Positions 6,610 to 8,567 of a stretch of DNA of 8,567 nt are shown piece by piece. This DNA comes from Spirochaetes bacterium ADurb.Bin110 (GTDB taxonomy: Bacteria > Spirochaetota > Spirochaetia > Treponematales > Rectinemataceae). The notes under the pieces are model-generated. The model saw nothing but the letters and a program-made list of their open reading frames with translations. It was not told where the DNA came from and did no database searches. The stretch lies in the NCBI GenBank assembly GCA_002070755.1, contig MWDY01000059.1, positions 1-8,567 of the forward strand. The letters are read 5' to 3'. The position numbers were made by a program, and so were the translations under genes. Position 1 is the first letter of the stretch, and the number at the start of each line of letters is the position of its first letter.

Positions 6610-7704
6610 TTACTTGTATTCAAGTGTATTCACAAACTCTTCGACATCTGCTCTATTTTCAAAAAGAAACTGCGGATCTTCGAATACCAGTCTACTGGCC
6701 CAAAATTCTACAGGATGATCTGTTGGATCAACCTTTATGCTTGGATTCGAAGAGTATGCGCCCACATCTTTTGACCAAGGCTTAAAGCCCTCATCGGTAA
6801 GCAAATATTCAATAAAAAGCTTAGCAGCGTTCTTGTTCTTTGCATTCTTGGTCATTTGAAGGAAGGCTGGATACATAAACCCGCTGAAAGGCTGGACATC
6901 TGTCATTGGAAGAAGAGCAAGATTTTTAGCATCATCATAGCGGGTCTTCGAATACACGAACAAACCCATTGTTTGCGCTTTTTGCCCCTTGATACCTATA
7001 TTCTCGGAGATTGTTGTATCACTGTTACCTAAGATCAAGCCGTTCTGAAACCAACGCTTGATCCATTCGTAACCAGCGTTCGGGGTCGTTAGAACCAGTT
7101 TCTTCCCATAAAGATCTTCATATGCCTTTGCAAGCCTTTCACTCCACGTTGGTGATGTGACCATGGTGAGAAAATTAGCATTTACCCCTTCCTGCTTAGG
7201 ATCCTTGAATTGGACAAGACCTTTCCATTTTGGTTCTGTGAGTTCCCATACATTTTTTATTACTGGATTCTGAGTTTTCTCGCTGTTGTAAATAAATACT
7301 TTATTGATGAATTGAAAGACAAGCGGATTCTGGTATTCTTTTGGAATAACGTTTTTCATCGAATCAGGGATATAGTTCACCAAATACCCAGGTGCAATCA
7401 ACTGACCATATACTCGCCCAGAATCCTGACAAATCACAAAATCGGCTCCTGTGATGTTGCCTCCAACTTCACGCGTGACTTTCTCAATAAGTTCCCCATC
7501 TTTTAGATTATATGCTTCCACCTTTATACCATATTTCTTCTCAAATGCCGTCGCAGCATTCGAGATACGAGAAGTTATTGAGTACACAACAACCTTGCCT
7601 TCTTTTTTAGCTGCGTTGACAAGTTCCTGGCTTGGCTCGGCAAAAGCATTAAAAAGAGATGCAAATAGCAATATGACTATTGCATACAAGTGTGCCTTCT
7701 TCAT
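6610..7704 (-). CDS. Periplasmic solute-binding protein of an iron/organophosphate-type ABC importer
   Basis: This 364-residue protein captures the substrate outside the membrane and delivers it to the permease. It begins with a signal peptide (MKKA, hydrophobic 7-19, cleavage probably AFA|EP after residue 22) and has no lipobox Cys, so it should be a soluble periplasmic protein rather than a lipoprotein. The mature part opens with LVNAAKKEGKVVVYS, the hallmark of the FbpA/FutA/AfuA-like binding proteins, and ends with the usual NAAKLFIEYLLTDEGF segment (292-307). The adjacent Tyr-Tyr pair of classical ferric-binding FbpA proteins is not present, so the common iron label should be used with care; hexose phosphates or 2-aminoethylphosphonate are alternatives within this fold. 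It is the first gene of the operon, with AGGAGG (7711-7716) six bases before the ATG and a clear promoter upstream. Confidence 0.92.
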   Translation of the reverse strand: MKKAHLYAIVILLFASLFNAFAEPSQELVNAAKKEGKVVVYSITSRISNAATAFEKKYGIKVEAYNLKDGELIEKVTREVGGNITGADFVICQDSGRVYGQLIAPGYLVNYIPDSMKNVIPKEYQNPLVFQFINKVFIYNSEKTQNPVIKNVWELTEPKWKGLVQFKDPKQEGVNANFLTMVTSPTWSERLAKAYEDLYGKKLVLTTPNAGYEWIKRWFQNGLILGNSDTTISENIGIKGQKAQTMGLFVYSKTRYDDAKNLALLPMTDVQPFSGFMYPAFLQMTKNAKNKNAAKLFIEYLLTDEGFKPWSKDVGAYSSNPSIKVDPTDHPVEFWASRLVFEDPQFLFENRADVEEFVNTLEYK

Positions 7705-7719
7705 TTTGGCCTCCTAATA

Positions 7720-7747
7720 AGTTAACGTTGCGTTAAAGCTGTGTTAA
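7720..7747 (-). promoter_or_regulatory. Three TTAAC direct repeats with 11-bp period (candidate response-regulator operator)
   Basis: On the minus strand TTAACA (7747-7742), TTAACG (7736-7731) and TTAACT (7725-7720) repeat with exactly 11 bp between starts. One helical turn per box is the arrangement recognised by OmpR/PhoB-family regulators, and TTAACA-like boxes are known for Bacillus PhoP. The boxes run from the last base of the -10 hexamer to just before the ribosome binding site. That position fits repression better than activation. An alternative reading is the inverted repeat TTAACG-CAA-CGTTAA within the last two boxes, which could serve a dimeric repressor. Confidence 0.6.
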
Positions 7748-7775
7748 CAGTACAAGCACTTATGGGATTTGTCAA
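7747..7775 (-). promoter_or_regulatory. Sigma-70-type promoter of the six-gene operon
   Basis: A perfect -35 TTGACA (7775-7770) is followed after 17 bp by TACTGT (7752-7747), which matches the -10 consensus at three of six positions including the first two and the last. The expected transcript start is near 7740, giving a leader of about 36 bases that contains AGGAGG and the ATG at 7704. The weak -10 next to a perfect -35 would suit regulated transcription. Confidence 0.7.
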
Positions 7776-7786
7776 GCAAAAATATT

Positions 7787-7852
7787 TCTCATCAAGAATC
7801 CAACCGAAATGAAAAGAGGGGCTCATAATGAATTCTGACCCCGATGCAGAGA
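7787..7852. repeat. 66-bp direct repeat, copy 2
   Basis: Identical to 742-807, same orientation, 7045 bp apart start to start. It ends 11 bp upstream of the -35 box of the operon. Together the two copies enclose exactly the six-gene block, its promoter and about 300 bp behind it. No target-site duplication is obvious around either copy. Confidence 0.85.
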
Positions 7853-8058
7853 GAAATGTTGTAAGATTTTCTTTCCAGTAGGCAGTTTTTTATAGAGCTC
7901 CACTAGCTAAAGCTATTTTTCGTGCACGCCTTGCTGGGTGACTTGCGGGGTATCTTGCAGGCCGATTTACATGTAACTATAAGTCTATAAAACAGGCAGT
8001 ATTTCTTGCCCAATATCTAGCTACACAAAAGAGACTTACGAGGCCGTACTTTCAGAAA

Positions 8059-8100
8059 GGCTCAATGAATCTTCATCGAGCCATCTAAACGTTTCTAGAT
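8059..8100. repeat. Two adjacent hairpins
   Basis: GGCTC-A-ATGAA (8059-8069) and TTCAT-C-GAGCC (8072-8082) form an 11-position stem with a single A/C mismatch and a very short loop. Directly after it, ATCTA (8083-8087) and TAGAT (8096-8100) pair around an 8-base loop containing AAACGTTT. Neither is followed by a T-run on the plus strand. They could mark the end of a transcript, a protein site or an old element end; the structure is visible but its role is not. Confidence 0.4.
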
Positions 8101-8184
8101 TGCGAAGGGTAATATCATCCTTGGTTGAACAGCGGAGATATTGCTTTTTTCTGCTCTATCAAAGAATACAAAATTAGATTGTTA

Positions 8185-8193
8185 TGCTAAAAT
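8185..8193 (+). promoter_or_regulatory. Extended -10 promoter element directly before the HNH-family gene
   Basis: TGCTAAAAT matches the extended -10 pattern TGnTATAAT with one mismatch. The sequence 17 bp upstream (AATACA, 8165-8170) is only a poor -35, as is common with extended -10 promoters. A start seven bases downstream would fall on the ATG at 8200. Confidence 0.45.
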
Positions 8194-8567
8194 ATGAATA
8201 TGAGATTTTATGTTGGTGTAACTGATTACGATTGGTTTCGTTACTTAAGGAGCCTTGATCCTCCACCTGAAGACATAAATTTTTGGCAACCGAGCGCGAG
8301 ACAGCCAGCAAAACTTGAAAGAGGTGAGCCTTTTCTCTTTAGGCTTCATGCTCCCTACAATAAAATAGCAGGACTTGGTTTTTTCTCTACCTTTACAGTA
8401 TTGCCCTTGGGTACTGTGTGGGAAGCACTTGGCAAGCGCAATGGTGCAGAAAGCCTTCGAAATCTTGGGAGAAAGATAGCTCATTATAAGCAAATTAGAG
8501 AGACTTTTGATCCTTTGAGAATGGTAATCGGATGCAATATCCTCACTGATCCGATATTCTTCGATGA
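8194..8567 (+). CDS. N-terminal part of a putative HNH endonuclease-family protein, C-terminus beyond window
   Basis: The frame is open from ATG 8194 to the right edge (124 residues). A TAA stop lies two codons upstream, so the start is either ATG 8194 or ATG 8200. The visible part reads FYVGVTDYDWFRYLR (5-19), INFWQPS (28-34), GEPFLFRLHAPYN (44-56), PLGTVWEALGKRNGA (71-85) and IGCNILTDPIFF (112-123). I recognise this pattern from the N-terminal domain of bacterial proteins annotated as HNH endonucleases, whose nuclease domain sits at the C-terminus and would lie beyond the edge. The domain looks like a compact binding module, and a restriction or defence role is a guess. There is no ribosome binding site upstream; the promoter element abuts the start. 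It is the only plus-strand gene and divergent from the transporter operon. Confidence 0.72.
   Translation, partial: MNMRFYVGVTDYDWFRYLRSLDPPPEDINFWQPSARQPAKLERGEPFLFRLHAPYNKIAGLGFFSTFTVLPLGTVWEALGKRNGAESLRNLGRKIAHYKQIRETFDPLRMVIGCNILTDPIFFD

Larger units (their letters stand above)
7853..8193. other. Gene-free stretch between repeat copy 2 and the plus-strand gene
   Basis: No gene or RNA was recognised. Visible elements are three degenerate 12-bp tandem units beginning CTTGC (7930, 7942, 7954), a 10-bp palindrome TTACATGTAA (7967-7976), a strong imperfect hairpin (8059-8082) followed by a smaller one (8083-8100), and an extended -10 box next to the downstream gene. Confidence 0.55.

Noticed and set aside
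742..7852. The two 66-bp repeats as part of a CRISPR array or integron
   Set aside because: Only two copies 7 kb apart, no regular spacers, no cas or integrase gene and no attC-like core sites.
7904..7920. TAGC/GCTA hairpin followed by five T on the plus strand, terminator-like
   Set aside because: The stem is only 4 bp and no plus-strand gene lies upstream.
7882..8085. A frame with only one internal stop (TGA 7939-7941) reading LAG-rich segments and ending before TAA 8086
   Set aside because: No start, no recognised family, and the LAG repetition comes from the 12-bp tandem units; a gene fossil cannot be supported.
8245..8493. Open frame on the minus strand opposite the HNH-family gene
   Set aside because: The plus-strand frame carries the conserved family pattern; the opposite frame shows nothing recognisable.

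Overview
The window carries eight recognisable protein genes. Seven lie on the minus strand and one, cut by the right edge, on the plus strand. The organism cannot be named from the sequence alone. An AT-rich genome, strong AAGGAG/GGAGG-type ribosome binding sites, a fused two-domain ABC permease, a non-lipidated periplasmic binding protein and a free-standing RapZ C-terminal domain would fit a spirochaete such as the Treponema/Sphaerochaeta group. That placement is an inference of low to moderate confidence.

Layout. (1) 1-496, minus: the N-terminal part of an exported UshA/CpdB-type metallophosphatase, cut by the left edge. (2) 497-1111: a gene-free stretch with a structured leader for that gene, the first copy of a 66-bp repeat (742-807) and a nest of inverted repeats (906-969). 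(3) 1112-7704, minus: a tightly packed six-gene block. In transcription order it encodes a periplasmic binding protein, a fused ABC permease, an ABC ATPase, an OmpR/PhoB-type response regulator, a PhoR-like histidine kinase and a stand-alone RapZ C-terminal domain protein. The junctions are 40 nt, 1 nt, 13 nt, an 8-nt overlap and 4 nt, so one transcript is very likely. A good sigma-70-type promoter (TTGACA, 17 bp, TACTGT) lies at 7747-7775. It is followed at once by three TTAAC boxes spaced exactly 11 bp apart. (4) 7787-7852: the second, identical copy of the 66-bp repeat, in the same orientation. (5) 7853-8193: no gene recognised. (6) 8194-8567, plus: the start of a protein resembling the N-terminal domain of a family of HNH endonucleases, possibly translated from a leaderless mRNA.

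How the genes may work together. The transporter genes share a transcript with a two-component system whose kinase has one membrane anchor and a PAS domain but no sizeable outside sensor. The kinase may therefore read the state of the transporter or a cytoplasmic signal. The last gene is the RapZ C-domain, which in E. coli binds glucosamine-6-phosphate and is reported to stimulate a two-component system. The 11-bp-spaced boxes at the promoter match how OmpR/PhoB-family regulators bind, and suggest feedback on the operon by its own regulator. The substrate is undetermined: ferric iron is the default annotation for this transporter type, but phosphorylated organic compounds are a serious alternative. 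The two 66-bp repeats bracket this entire block and make it a candidate gene cassette.
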